DNA of 15,096 nucleotides from Deltaproteobacteria bacterium. Its GTDB lineage: Bacteria > UBA10199 > DSSB01. The stretch is from the NCBI GenBank assembly GCA_020440745.1, contig JAGRNM010000013.1:1-15096 (forward strand). Direction: 5' to 3'. How positions within the stretch are numbered: the stretch's first letter is position 1; each line of letters opens with the position of its first letter. The notes under the pieces were generated by a model. The model saw only the letters and a program-made list of their open reading frames with translations, did not search any database and had not been told where the DNA came from. Position numbers and translations under genes: made by a program. This document shows, piece after piece, positions 1 through 8,300 of this stretch.

Positions 1-189
1 CTAGATTAAAAGAGTAACTAAGGTTAAGTACTCCAACAAGTTTAGTTTTTATGTTTGGTCAAAGGAAAGGCCAAGACCAAAGCTTAAGTTTTTTCTACGT
101 GGATCTCTTTAAGATAGAGTTTAGTCTTAGTAGTTAAGATCTATATGCCTATAAAAATACGCTGCCTTAAAGAATAAAAGATATAATCG

Positions 190-795
190 CTAAAGCTTAC
201 AAAAATTATCTAAGATCTTAAGTCCCACTTTTTGAGATTTTTCTGGGTGAAATTGGACGGCGTAGACATTGTCTTTTTCTAGGGCTGAGGCAAAGTTAAC
301 CCCATAATCGGTTTGACTGGCAATAATCGATTTGTCCTCGGGCTCTACATAATAACTGTGCACAAAATAGACGTAAGGATCTTGGCCTAAGCCTTCTAAG
401 ACTTGGCTATCGGGATTGACCTGTAGGCGGTTCCATCCCATGTGGGGGATTTTTAGATTAAGCTTTGGATCAAAACGTTTTACCCTACCTTTAAAAAAGC
501 CTAATCCTTCGTGTTTTCCACCTTCTTCACCCACTTCCATTAAGATTTGCATACCAAGACAAATGCCCAGATAAGGACGGCCGCTTTCTATATATTCTAA
601 AAGCGCTCCATCCAGTCCCCGTTGATGGAGGACTTTCATGCAGTCAGGAAAGCCGCCTACTCCAGGGACAATGAGTTTTTGGGCGTCTAATATACTTTCG
701 GGGTCAGTGACTAGTTCCCAAGAGTAGTCTAGGCTTTCTATCGCTTTGGCTACACTCTTGAGATTGCCCATTTGATAGTCGAGGATAGTAATCAT
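190..795 (-). CDS. hisH: Imidazole glycerol phosphate synthase, glutamine amidotransferase subunit HisH
   Basis: HisH releases ammonia from glutamine and channels it to HisF, which makes imidazole glycerol phosphate and AICAR in the cytoplasmic histidine pathway. The 201 residues are the usual length for this class I glutaminase. The nucleophile elbow LGICLGMQ places the catalytic Cys at residue 79, and VQFHPEKS supplies His183 and Glu185. PGVGGF near residue 44 is the oxyanion-strand motif of HisH. The ATG start has no clear Shine-Dalgarno sequence, but the protein begins MITILDYQMGN, as the family normally does. It lies 74 bases downstream of hisB on the same strand, so the two are probably co-transcribed. 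The partner hisF is not visible and may lie to the left of the window. No defect was seen. Confidence 0.96.
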   Translation of the reverse strand: MITILDYQMGNLKSVAKAIESLDYSWELVTDPESILDAQKLIVPGVGGFPDCMKVLHQRGLDGALLEYIESGRPYLGICLGMQILMEVGEEGGKHEGLGFFKGRVKRFDPKLNLKIPHMGWNRLQVNPDSQVLEGLGQDPYVYFVHSYYVEPEDKSIIASQTDYGVNFASALEKDNVYAVQFHPEKSQKVGLKILDNFCKL

Positions 796-869
796 AGTTT
801 TAATTATTCATTTCAAAAAATTGAGAAAAACTTTTGGCGGCTAGGGTACTTTTTATTTTTTTTAAAGCT

Positions 870-1466
870 CTATAGACTACCTTTAGTAGAAGGCACACCT
901 TGCCTGCGAGGATCAATTTGAGTGGCAAGATCTACAGCACGGGCAAGTGCTTTAAAAAGGCTTTCCACCATGTGGTGTCGGTTGCGGCCATACCAAACCT
1001 TAGCATGTAAATTAACTTGAGCGGCGTTGGTAAAGCCTTGAAACCATTCTGGTACTAGCTCTACGTCAAAGTCACCAATACGTCCTCTAGGGACTTCAGC
1101 TTGATAGACCAAACAAGGTCTGCCACAAAAATCCACCGCAACAGTGCTTAATACTTCGTCCATAGGAAGCGTAAAGGATCCGTAACGGACCATGCCGCTT
1201 TTATCACCTAAGGCTTGGGTAAAGGCTTCTCCTAAGACAATACCAACGTCTTCTACCGTATGATGGAGGTCTACTTCGATGTCGCCTTTAGCTTTAATTT
1301 TAAGATCAAAAAGCCCATGCTTGGCAAAGCTTTCCATCATATGATTTAAAAAAGGCACAGGCGTATCAATCTGATAATCGCCTCGACCGTCTATGTTGAG
1401 CTCCAACAAGATATCGGTCTCTTTGGTTTTGCGATGTACTTTGGCTTGGCGAATGAGATGAGTCAT
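870..1466 (-). CDS. hisB: Imidazoleglycerol-phosphate dehydratase HisB (monofunctional)
   Basis: This enzyme dehydrates imidazole glycerol phosphate to imidazole acetol phosphate, the step after HisH/HisF. The family is manganese-dependent and forms a 24-mer. The two metal-binding HHxxE motifs are both present: HHTVED at residues 68-73 and HHMVES at 164-169. NHMMESF near residue 41 and the ending VPSTKGSL are also typical. At 198 residues it matches the stand-alone dehydratase, with no fused histidinol-phosphatase domain. It is the upstream gene of a hisB-hisH pair. The start codon ATG ACT CAT has no obvious ribosome binding site. The gene diverges from the SPFH gene on the plus strand, so a promoter for both probably lies in 1467-1585, although no convincing -35/-10 pair was picked out. 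Confidence 0.96.
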   Translation of the reverse strand: MTHLIRQAKVHRKTKETDILLELNIDGRGDYQIDTPVPFLNHMMESFAKHGLFDLKIKAKGDIEVDLHHTVEDVGIVLGEAFTQALGDKSGMVRYGSFTLPMDEVLSTVAVDFCGRPCLVYQAEVPRGRIGDFDVELVPEWFQGFTNAAQVNLHAKVWYGRNRHHMVESLFKALARAVDLATQIDPRRQGVPSTKGSL

Positions 1467-1585
1467 GATGGTGCTAAATTAAGAAATTGTCTTGGGCTTG
1501 TCAATTTGAGTTATTTGGGGTTAGGTCTTTATTGATGTCTGAGGAAAAAATTATTCACATGATTCCCCAAAAGAAAGGAAGCTCT

Positions 1586-2455
1586 ATGTCTAAGACGGCT
1601 ATTATTTTAATTATTCTTATCGTCTTAGGAGTTGTTTCTACTACTCTTTTTGAGCGCGTGCCTGCGGGTCATGTGGGAGTGGTGACCCTTTTTGGGAAGG
1701 TGCAGGATAAGACTTATTCCGAGGGGCTGCATTTTCCTGTTAATCCTTTTTACAATTGGATCAAAATTGATGCTCGCCAAAAAACCCATTACGAAAAAGC
1801 TAATGTGCCTAGTCAGGATCAAATGACCACCCACGTGGATGTCAGTATCCAGTATCGGCTTAATGGAGAAATGGCTGCTAAAATGTACCGAGAAACAGGT
1901 GGCCCTAAAGAAGTGATTGAAGTGCATTTGGTGCCTAAGTTGCGTTCACTCATGAGAGAACAAGGTAAGAGTGTGCAGCGAGCGGAGGATTTTTTCTTAG
2001 AAGGCGTCCAGCAAAAATTACAAGACTCTATCTTGGCGGAGTTAGCCAAGTACTTGGCTCCCAAGGGTATTGTTGTCCAAGCGGTTTTAATCCGAGATAT
2101 CGAATTACCCGAATTTATTGTCCAAGCAGTCAAGGAAAAAAAGAAACGAGAGCAAGAGGCACAAAAGCAAAAAGCCGAGTTAGAACGCTTTAAGACCGAG
2201 CAGCAACAAAAAGTAGCCAGTGCCGAAGCCGAGCGCCGGGCTGCCGAAGAGCAAGCTAAAAAACAAAAAATCCTTGCCGACGCCAAAGCCTATGAGATCG
2301 AAAAAATTAATGATGCCATTAAAAATAATCCTGCCTACGTTCAGCTTCAATCTTTAGAGGCCCTGAAAGCCATCAGCAATGACAGCTCTAGCAAAGTCTA
2401 CTTTATTAATGGGGATAGCCCTCAGCCCTTACCTTTGATGAATTTGGGTAAATAG
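1586..2455 (+). CDS. Prohibitin/SPFH-family membrane protein
   Basis: SPFH proteins form large membrane-anchored ring or cage assemblies. In bacteria they often scaffold FtsH-type proteases or membrane microdomains. From the chosen start the protein is about 289 residues. A single N-terminal membrane segment (AIILIILIVLGVVSTTLF) comes first, then the SPFH core (ERVPAGHVGVVTLFGKV onward). A long charged coiled coil rich in Lys, Glu, Gln and Ala follows, and then a conserved C-terminal helix with NPAYVQLQSLEALKAI. The frame stays open upstream to a TTG at 1487 and ATGs at 1535 and 1559. The ATG at 1586 is preferred because AAGGA lies 7 bases before it, the membrane segment then sits at the N-terminus as in the family, and room is left for a promoter shared with hisB. 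No protease gene is adjacent, so the partner is unknown. Confidence 0.9.
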   Translation: MSKTAIILIILIVLGVVSTTLFERVPAGHVGVVTLFGKVQDKTYSEGLHFPVNPFYNWIKIDARQKTHYEKANVPSQDQMTTHVDVSIQYRLNGEMAAKMYRETGGPKEVIEVHLVPKLRSLMREQGKSVQRAEDFFLEGVQQKLQDSILAELAKYLAPKGIVVQAVLIRDIELPEFIVQAVKEKKKREQEAQKQKAELERFKTEQQQKVASAEAERRAAEEQAKKQKILADAKAYEIEKINDAIKNNPAYVQLQSLEALKAISNDSSSKVYFINGDSPQPLPLMNLGK

Positions 2456-2480
2456 AAAAAAGCTATTTTAGCCTTTTTTT
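2456..2480. terminator. Bidirectional intrinsic terminator between convergent genes
   Basis: The core is GCTA-TTT-TAGC, with an A run on its left and CTTTTTTT on its right. It reads as a short hairpin followed by a U run in both directions. It sits immediately after the SPFH stop (2453-2455) and overlaps the stop codon of the ABC permease on the minus strand. Position and form suit a shared terminator. The 4-bp GC-containing stem is weak unless the flanking A and T runs also pair. Confidence 0.5.
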
Positions 2481-3566
2481 AAACTTAAGAATACTAAAGC
2501 CAAGGGCTAGAATAGCCATGAGCATGAGGGCTCCGCTTTCTGTAAATAACTGATAAAAATGGAGTCCCTTTAATAAGATGCCTCGAATGATTTTGACAAA
2601 AAAGGTCAAAGGAATACCATAACCAATCAGATGGATTAAGTAGGGCATATTTTCTCTAGGAAAAATAAAACCCGAGAGTAAGACAGAGGGGGCAGCAAAA
2701 AACATGATGATCTGGGCGGCTTGTTGTTGGTTGTCGGCTATTGTAGAGGCGAGTAACCCTAGGCCCAAACAAACCATGAGATAAAGACTAGTCAGTAAGA
2801 ATAAGAGTAGGGGCGAACCGCGTACGGGTAAGTCAAAGAGAAAACGAGCCGCCACTAAAACAGTCGTGGCAATCACTAAACCAATCATTAAGTAGGGAAT
2901 CAGTTTGCCCAAAATTAATTCATAAGGGCGAATCGGTGTGACTAGTAATTGTTCTAAGTTACCTCGTTCTTTTTCTCTTACGACGGCGGTTCCTGTAATC
3001 ATAGGAATAAGTAGTTGTAATAAAAGGCCCACCACTCCAGGGATAAAGAAATAAGAGCTTTTTAAATCAGGGTTGTACCACATCCTGGGACGGTACTGGA
3101 GAGGCACAGTAGCCACGGGTAGGATTTTTTCTTTTAATAAAAAATTATTAATCAGGGCCTGACTGGTATTCATTGCCGTATTGGCTGGGTTGGAATCGGT
3201 TCCATCAATCAGTAGTTGAAGTTGGGTGCCCTTTCCCGAAAGCATGTCTTGGGCAAAGTGGGGGGGGATGTGGAAGCCTACTTTAGCCTTGCCTAGGTCC
3301 AAAGAGTCGCTGATGTCTTTTAGGGATTTTGCCTCAAACTCGATATCAAAATAAGAGGACTCGACTAAGGAGTCGATAAGTCTTCGAGAAAGAGGGGTTT
3401 GATCTTCATTAAAGACAATCGTGCTCATGTGTTTTACGTCAGTATTAATGGCGTAACCGTAGATGGTAAGCTGCATGACGGGCATGATTACGATCAAGGC
3501 CAATGTCTTAGGATCGCGGAGGATGTGAAGGAATTCCTTCCAAATAATAGCGCCAGTTCTACGCAC
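2463..3566 (-). CDS. ABC-2 type exporter permease (YhhJ/YbhR-like)
   Basis: This is the membrane subunit of an ABC exporter; two copies would form the inner-membrane channel bound by the ATPase encoded just upstream. The 367 residues follow the ABC-2 type 3 plan. An N-terminal WKEFLHILRDPKTLALI precedes the first membrane helix, which ends in QLTIYGYAIN. A large periplasmic domain spans roughly residues 40-170. Five or six helices follow, with the conserved ERGNLEQLLVTPIRPYELILGK coupling region near residues 200-220. Translation starts at GTG (3566). GCAGGAGG lies 5 bases upstream, inside the last codons of the ATPase gene, and the two genes overlap by 8 bases, which indicates translational coupling. 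There is one permease gene rather than the ybhS/ybhR pair. The substrate is unknown; relatives export drugs or other amphiphiles. Confidence 0.92.
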   Translation of the reverse strand: MRRTGAIIWKEFLHILRDPKTLALIVIMPVMQLTIYGYAINTDVKHMSTIVFNEDQTPLSRRLIDSLVESSYFDIEFEAKSLKDISDSLDLGKAKVGFHIPPHFAQDMLSGKGTQLQLLIDGTDSNPANTAMNTSQALINNFLLKEKILPVATVPLQYRPRMWYNPDLKSSYFFIPGVVGLLLQLLIPMITGTAVVREKERGNLEQLLVTPIRPYELILGKLIPYLMIGLVIATTVLVAARFLFDLPVRGSPLLLFLLTSLYLMVCLGLGLLASTIADNQQQAAQIIMFFAAPSVLLSGFIFPRENMPYLIHLIGYGIPLTFFVKIIRGILLKGLHFYQLFTESGALMLMAILALGFSILKFKKRLK

Positions 3567-4488
3567 TTTTTCCTCCTGCTAGGGTTGCAAAAACGTCCTC
3601 TAAAGAGGCTTCAATGGGTTCCATAGCGGTTACAGTAATGTTATTTTCTGCGGCCGATTGGCGGAGAATGCCTTGGGCCTGCTTAGGGTCCTCTACGACT
3701 ACGTGTAACTTGGTGCCATAGGCGGTTAGTCCAAGCACCTTTGGAAGTTTGTGAAAAATTCTGGATGCTTTTAAAAGAGGATGACAGTCTACTTGGAGTA
3801 ATTTTCCACGAAGTTGCTGTTTTAATTGTAAAGGCGTTCCTATGGTTAAGAGTTCTCCTTGGCTGATAAAGGCAATTTGGTTACAACGCTCGGCTTCTTC
3901 CATATAATGGGTGGTTACAAAAAGTGCTACACCCTGTTCTGCTAGCTGATAAAGGATTTCCCAAAGGTCACGACGGGATAAGGGATCTACTCCAGCCGTG
4001 GGCTCGTCTAAAAATAAAATACGCGGTTTATGTAAGAGAGCGTTGGCCAAAGCTAAACGTTGTTTAAAGCCTCCAGAAAGAGTGCCCGCTAGATAGTCTT
4101 GATAAGGGAAAAGACCGGTAAACTGGACTACCTCTGCTTGCCGGGCCTGAAGTTCTTTTTTGTTTAGGCCATAGATCTTGCCAAAAAATATTAAATTCTC
4201 TCGGACGGTCAGGTCGCTATATAGGCTGAATTTTTGGGAAACATAACCGATGGATTTTTTAATCGCTTCAGGAGAACTAAGCACATCGTATCCAGCGACA
4301 GTTGCTGTGCCACCGCTGGGTTCCAAGATGCCGCATAGCATGCGGATGGTGGTGCTTTTGCCTGCTCCGTTGGGGCCCAAAAAACCGAAGATCTCACCAT
4401 AAGCTAGCGAGAAGCTCACTCCTTTGACGGCCATGGTATTACCAAATTGGCGGCTTAGTGATTTGCTTTCAATGGCGATTTCACTCAT
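3559..4488 (-). CDS. ABC exporter ATP-binding protein (YbhF/YhiH-like half)
   Basis: This is the cytoplasmic ATPase that powers the adjacent permease. All nucleotide-binding motifs are intact: Walker A GPNGAGKST (residues 38-46), Q-loop glutamine at 85 in GYVSQKF, signature LSGGFKQR (137-144), Walker B ILFLDEP (157-163) and switch histidine 194 in VTTHYMEEAE. The C-terminal 90 residues form the extension seen in ABC-2 drug exporters, ending in the EASLEDVFATLAGG motif. The protein has 309 residues with a single nucleotide-binding domain, unlike YbhF, which has two. It lies 49 bases downstream of the adaptor and overlaps the permease by 8 bases. No good ribosome binding site precedes its ATG. 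This is a confident family call; the substrate cannot be inferred. Confidence 0.94.
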   Translation of the reverse strand: MSEIAIESKSLSRQFGNTMAVKGVSFSLAYGEIFGFLGPNGAGKSTTIRMLCGILEPSGGTATVAGYDVLSSPEAIKKSIGYVSQKFSLYSDLTVRENLIFFGKIYGLNKKELQARQAEVVQFTGLFPYQDYLAGTLSGGFKQRLALANALLHKPRILFLDEPTAGVDPLSRRDLWEILYQLAEQGVALFVTTHYMEEAERCNQIAFISQGELLTIGTPLQLKQQLRGKLLQVDCHPLLKASRIFHKLPKVLGLTAYGTKLHVVVEDPKQAQGILRQSAAENNITVTAMEPIEASLEDVFATLAGGKSA

Positions 4489-4537
4489 AAAAAAATCTTT
4501 TTATTAAGGATCCTACCTTCTGTGCTTTAAGAGTCCT

Positions 4538-5239
4538 CTACTGGCTTAGGGTTTGAGGAAGTTCTAAAAAAACATCTGCTGGGACTCCTGGTCGTAGCTG
4601 TTGGGGAGGATGTTCTAAATAAACTTTAACCGCAAAGGTCTGAGTGACTCTTTCTTCCGGGGTTTGCACGTTTCGAGGTGTAAATTCGGCCTGGGGAGCG
4701 ATAAATTCCACTTTGCCAGAAAAACTTTCTTTTAGACCGTCAAAACGCAGTTGGGCGCTTTGTCCCAGTTTAACCCGGTTGATGAGGCCTTCGGGTACAA
4801 AGATGCGCACCCATAGACTTTGTCGGTCTCCTATAATGACTAATATATTATTACTGCTTAAGACTTCGCCGGTTTCGTGTACCTTAGTTAAAACCACTCC
4901 ATCAACGGGAGAGATAGCTTGCTGGTCCAACATGGCTTGCTGGGCTTTTTCCACTGCTTGCTGATGGGTGCCTCCCTCTTTAAATAACTGATCGAGACGT
5001 TGGTATTCTTTTTTGGCTAATTCATAGTGATCCAGATAGCCTAGCAACTGGCCCTGTTGGACATTGTCTCCTTCCTCTACATAAAGGGCAGCCAGTCGTC
5101 CTTGCATGGGAAAACCAACTCCATGCTCGGTCATTTCTAAAGTGCCTGAAAATTGAAAAAGCGCATCCTCTTGCGGACTGTGACAGGCAGAAAAAGCCAG
5201 GCAGCTTAATAATAATAGAATGAAGAGGTTTTTTTTCAT
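4538..5239 (-). CDS. Periplasmic adaptor (HlyD/YbhG family), lipoprotein-like
   Basis: This adaptor links the inner-membrane ABC exporter to the TolC-like channel. The N-terminus MKKNLFILLLLSCLAFSAC is a signal peptide with a possible lipobox at FSAC (an alternative Cys is LLSC), so inner-membrane lipid anchoring is plausible. A barrel-sandwich (biotinyl-lipoyl-like) first half follows (GFPMQGRLAALYVEEGDNV). Next comes a short helical hairpin around KKEYQRLDQLFKEGG, a second lipoyl half (ISPVDGVVLTKV) and a beta-barrel domain (LWVRIFVPEG). The hairpin is short for the family. An ATG at 5248 is also in frame, but the one at 5239 is preferred because AGGA lies 10 bases before it and Lys-Lys then follows Met directly. 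The gap to the channel gene is 79 bases. Confidence 0.88.
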   Translation of the reverse strand: MKKNLFILLLLSCLAFSACHSPQEDALFQFSGTLEMTEHGVGFPMQGRLAALYVEEGDNVQQGQLLGYLDHYELAKKEYQRLDQLFKEGGTHQQAVEKAQQAMLDQQAISPVDGVVLTKVHETGEVLSSNNILVIIGDRQSLWVRIFVPEGLINRVKLGQSAQLRFDGLKESFSGKVEFIAPQAEFTPRNVQTPEERVTQTFAVKVYLEHPPQQLRPGVPADVFLELPQTLSQ

Positions 5240-5318
5240 GGCAAACATTTCCTAAATTAAGTTTTTTGGAGCAGTTTTTTTAAGTTTAGGCCGCAAACAA
5301 AAGCCTAAGTGGACTCAA

Positions 5319-6672
5319 TCAGAGAGGCTCCTTTCCTAGTTTTCCGGTGGCATGGCTTAAGTTGACTTGGGCTTGCCAATAGGTTGCTGAGGCTTCTTCC
5401 TTTTGGTCTTGTGCTAAGGCTTTTTGAGCCTCTGCTTGGAGAAGTTCCCACGAGCTGCCAAGCCCTGATTGTAGACGGCTTTTTGCTAAGTTAAATTCTT
5501 GTTTTCTTAGTTTAAGCTCTTCTTCTGCCGCATGGTAAGCTGTTAGAGACTGCCCTAAAATTGCCAGGGCGCTAGTGGCTTTGGCTTCTTGCTGTCTGAT
5601 TGTTTCTTCTTGTTGAGCTTCACTTTCCTCCCATTGGACCTGAGCTTCTCGGACTCGGGCTCGTCGCAATCCTCCTTCAAAAAGGTTAAGACTTAATTGG
5701 GCACCAAAATTATAAGTACCTTCTACATTGCCCGGGTCACTGCCATTAAAGCCATAATCAGCTTGGGCGTTTAATTTTGGATAAAACTCGGCCTGTTGGG
5801 TTTTTTTTTTTTTTTTTACTTTGTTCTACCACCAGAAGGGCGCTTTCTATCTTATGGTGTTTTGCCACTAAAGAGTCTAAGTTTGTTTGCTTAGGAAGCC
5901 CTTTTGATTTGATACTTTTTTCCATCACAAAGCGAATCGCTTGCTTTTGAGCAAGGCCTAGGGCGGCTGCCAAATCCAGACGGCTTTCTAAGGCGGCACT
6001 TTTTGCAGCTATTAATTGTGAGCGCATGTTTTCCCATCCAACTTGGGCTTGAGTAAGTTCCAGGTCCGAGGCAAGGCCTAAGGATTTTTGGGTCTTAGCC
6101 AGACGTAGGCGATTGCTTTCTTGTTTGAGTAAGACTTGTATTAAAGGAAGTCTTTCTTGAGCACGATAAGCCTCGATAAAGAGATTAGCTACCAAGGCCG
6201 TGGCATCTAATCTAGCTTGTTCTTGTTTTGCTTGGCTCAATTGCTTATTGAGACGGGCTTCTTTTAATCGGGAAAGAGCGGGGGCATTAAAAAGACTTTG
6301 GGTTAAGCTTAGCCTTGCATCAAAGCTATTAAAAGGTCCAACTAAGGGGTCAAAACCAGGAGTCGCCAAATCAATGCCTGAGCTTTGTAGATTAACGACT
6401 CTTCTAAATTGGTAAGACGAAGCTTGTAGTTGAGGATAAAATCTAGACTTGGCTTGGTTAAGTCTTTCTAAAGATTGAATAACACGCTTTTCTGCAATAA
6501 TAGCACTAATAGGGCGGCTTTGAGCTAGGCTGAGCGCCTTTGAAAAAGATAGTTGAGTAGCGCTTGGTTCTGCCTTGGATTGTCTAGTAAAGGGAAGACC
6601 TAAGAAAAAGGCCATAAAAAAAATTATTTTCCAAATATTGATTCTTAAGAATGGAGAATTTTTGAATGGCAT
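5319..6672 (-). CDS. TolC-like outer-membrane efflux protein, split by a poly(A) frameshift
   Basis: This is the outer-membrane channel of the tripartite exporter. The start (ATG 6672, with AGGAG 9 bases upstream) gives a signal peptide ending near RQSKA, then the SFSKALSLAQSRP repeat start typical of OEP proteins and long alpha-helical coils. After about residue 285 a run of 17 A (5801-5817) shifts the frame, and the product ends 18-19 residues later at a TGA (304 residues in all). The next frame continues the family without a stop: QAEFYPKLNAQADYGF, then NFGAQLSLNLFEGG, then the second helical repeat to LGKEPL at 5319. A tract of 16 or 19 A restores about 450 residues, the normal TolC size. 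As written the gene is OFF. It may be switchable, rescued by slippage, decayed or misread. It is the first gene of the exporter set and starts 68 bases after the permease gene at 6741. Confidence 0.85.
5801..5817. repeat. 17-base homopolymer (T on plus, A on coding strand) inside the TolC-like gene
   Basis: An uninterrupted run of 17 T on the plus strand encodes lysines on the minus strand. The open frame on the two sides differs by one base. The full-length frame needs a tract length of 3k+1 (16 or 19). Tracts of this length are hot spots for replication slippage and for RNA polymerase slippage. Confidence 0.95.
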
Positions 6673-6740
6673 GAATCAAAGCTCCTGCTTGCTCTTTACT
6701 AGATCCTTTGGAGAGATCAAGTCAAAACAATTACTAAGTT

Positions 6741-8066
6741 TTAAGATTTTCTATTTTGCATCCAAGCATAGAGCCAAGCCAAAACCGTCAAACTTGCATA
6801 AATTAATAAGATAGAGAGCAATTGCATCCGGTTGCTTATAAATTCGTAATAAAAGATCAATACCAGGGCTCCCAAGAGCCCTGTCATGGCCATGATGGCA
6901 TAAACACTTTTAGTTTTAGTTTTTTTTCGGATTTTTAAATTAGCAACAGACATTAAAAAAGAAACTACAATAAAAGTGATGCTGCCAAATTCTAAAATAC
7001 TTTGTAAACCTCCAGTTAAAATCAGTACAAAGGCAATAAGACCCATCACAATGATGGCATAGTGGGGAATATAAGTCTTGATACGGCGGCTAAATAGCTT
7101 GGGTAAGTAGCCATCTTGGGCAATGACGGCCATCAAACGGGAGGACCCAAATAGAGTGCCGCTAATAGCGCTAGAAGTAGCTAGTAAGGCTCCAAAAATA
7201 ACCACGATAAAAGCAAAGTGACCTAAAACCTGAGAAGCACCTGCCGCTAGAGCAAATTCTTTATGTTTAATAATTAATTCTTTTGGAAAAGCAAACAAAG
7301 CCGCCAGGGACAAAACAATATAAAGAATACAAGCAATGCCAATAGAAGAGTAAATAGCCTTAGAAACATTCTTTTGAGGGTCCTTCATTTCTCGGTAGGC
7401 GTTGATGACTAGTTGAAAACCTTCATAAGCTACAAAAGTAATGGACGCCACGATAAAGATATCCAGAACCGAGGTGCTTTTATCAAAAACTGGCAATAAA
7501 TAATTTAAATTTCCCTTGCCGGCTAAAAGTCCTGAAATCACCAAAAGAATACCCAACTTGGTATAGACTAAGATATCTTCAATAATTCCCATTCCCTTAA
7601 CACTAAATAAATTAACTAGGACAAATAAGGTGATAATTGAGCCAGCTAATATTTTTCTGAGTAGCCACTGAGGATCTTTGGGAAAGAGCGCGCTCAGATA
7701 AGAGGCAAAAGTAAAGGCATAAAGAGCCAAAGTACTAATGTAGCCAAAGACAACGAGCCAGCCAATCACAGAGGCCGCAAAGTGAGAGTCGGGAAAAGTT
7801 TTTTTAAAAAAAGAGTAAGTGGCTCCTTCGTCTTGGTAATACAAGGCTAGTTTTACATAAGAATAAGCCGCCAAAAAGGCTAGAAAAGCTCCAATAGCAA
7901 TGGCAATAGGAGTGGCGTTGCCGATATTTTGAACCGAGATTCCCAGTATAGAAAAAATTCCGCCACCCACCATACCACCTAAGGCTACTGCGATGAGTTC
8001 TGCTAGACCTAAAGCGTGTTTTCTTTGTCGACTCATTGCAAGCTTGGTGGAATTTTTATGTATCAA
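6741..8066 (-). CDS. APC-superfamily amino-acid permease
   Basis: This is a secondary transporter of the inner membrane. The 441 residues contain about 12 hydrophobic segments. The first carries the family hallmark LIAVALGGMVGGGIFSILG, whose glycines bind the amino-acid backbone in relatives. Other familiar parts are VAYEGFQLVINAYREMKDP (residues about 218-236) and SGTLFGSSRLMAVIAQDGYLP. The start is a TTG at 8066 with AAAGG 8 bases upstream; an ATG at 8036 (MSRQRKHALG) is the alternative but has no ribosome binding site. The substrate cannot be told; an uncharged or hydrophobic amino acid is as good a guess as any. A striking palindrome lies 43 bases upstream, and the exporter channel gene follows after 68 bases on the same strand, so the permease may head the transcript that includes the exporter. 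Confidence 0.9.
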   Translation of the reverse strand: MIHKNSTKLAMSRQRKHALGLAELIAVALGGMVGGGIFSILGISVQNIGNATPIAIAIGAFLAFLAAYSYVKLALYYQDEGATYSFFKKTFPDSHFAASVIGWLVVFGYISTLALYAFTFASYLSALFPKDPQWLLRKILAGSIITLFVLVNLFSVKGMGIIEDILVYTKLGILLVISGLLAGKGNLNYLLPVFDKSTSVLDIFIVASITFVAYEGFQLVINAYREMKDPQKNVSKAIYSSIGIACILYIVLSLAALFAFPKELIIKHKEFALAAGASQVLGHFAFIVVIFGALLATSSAISGTLFGSSRLMAVIAQDGYLPKLFSRRIKTYIPHYAIIVMGLIAFVLILTGGLQSILEFGSITFIVVSFLMSVANLKIRKKTKTKSVYAIMAMTGLLGALVLIFYYEFISNRMQLLSILLIYASLTVLAWLYAWMQNRKS

Positions 8067-8108
8067 CTGTTTTGCCTTTCTTATCTTATCGTCTTTGTAG
8101 ACTTAGTC

Positions 8109-8139
8109 TTGTAAACCCCAAAAGATTTGGGGTTTACAT
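8109..8139. promoter_or_regulatory. Perfect 13-bp inverted repeat resembling a BirA operator
   Basis: The arms TGTAAACCCCAAA (8110-8122) and TTTGGGGTTTACA (8126-8138) are exact reverse complements around AGA. The outer part reads TTGTAAACC-N13-GGTTTACAT. The E. coli bio operator as I remember it is TTGTAAACC-N16-GGTTTACAA, so the half-sites match but the spacing is 3 bases shorter. No T run follows on either strand, which argues against an intrinsic terminator. It lies 43-73 bases upstream of the permease start, where an operator would act. BirA binding is inferred from similarity only. Confidence 0.5.
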
Positions 8140-8300
8140 AATGGCCTAGTAATTTTTCTATTGATAATAGAATTCTTTGACAGGAATAAAGAGAAATAAT
8201 TTAATAATTCTTAAAGGCTATCAATTAATTTTTAATGCCCTAGCAAAGGATTATTTTTTTTAAAAAAATCTAGCAATCATTAAAATTTAAGAAATTTAAT

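Noticed and set aside
1..189. Possible RNA gene or promoter at the left edge
   Set aside because: The stretch is AT-rich with isolated short palindromes (AAGCTT, CTTAAG) but shows no cloverleaf, T-run hairpin or convincing promoter pair.
1487..1585. Longer N-terminus for the SPFH protein from TTG 1487 or ATG 1535
   Set aside because: The extension is not family-like, would leave only 20 bases to hisB if started at 1487, and the ATG at 1586 has a good ribosome binding site and places the membrane segment at the N-terminus.
8109..8139. Palindrome as an intrinsic terminator of the 655-residue gene
   Set aside because: No T run follows the hairpin on either strand, and it lies over 160 bases past the stop of that gene.
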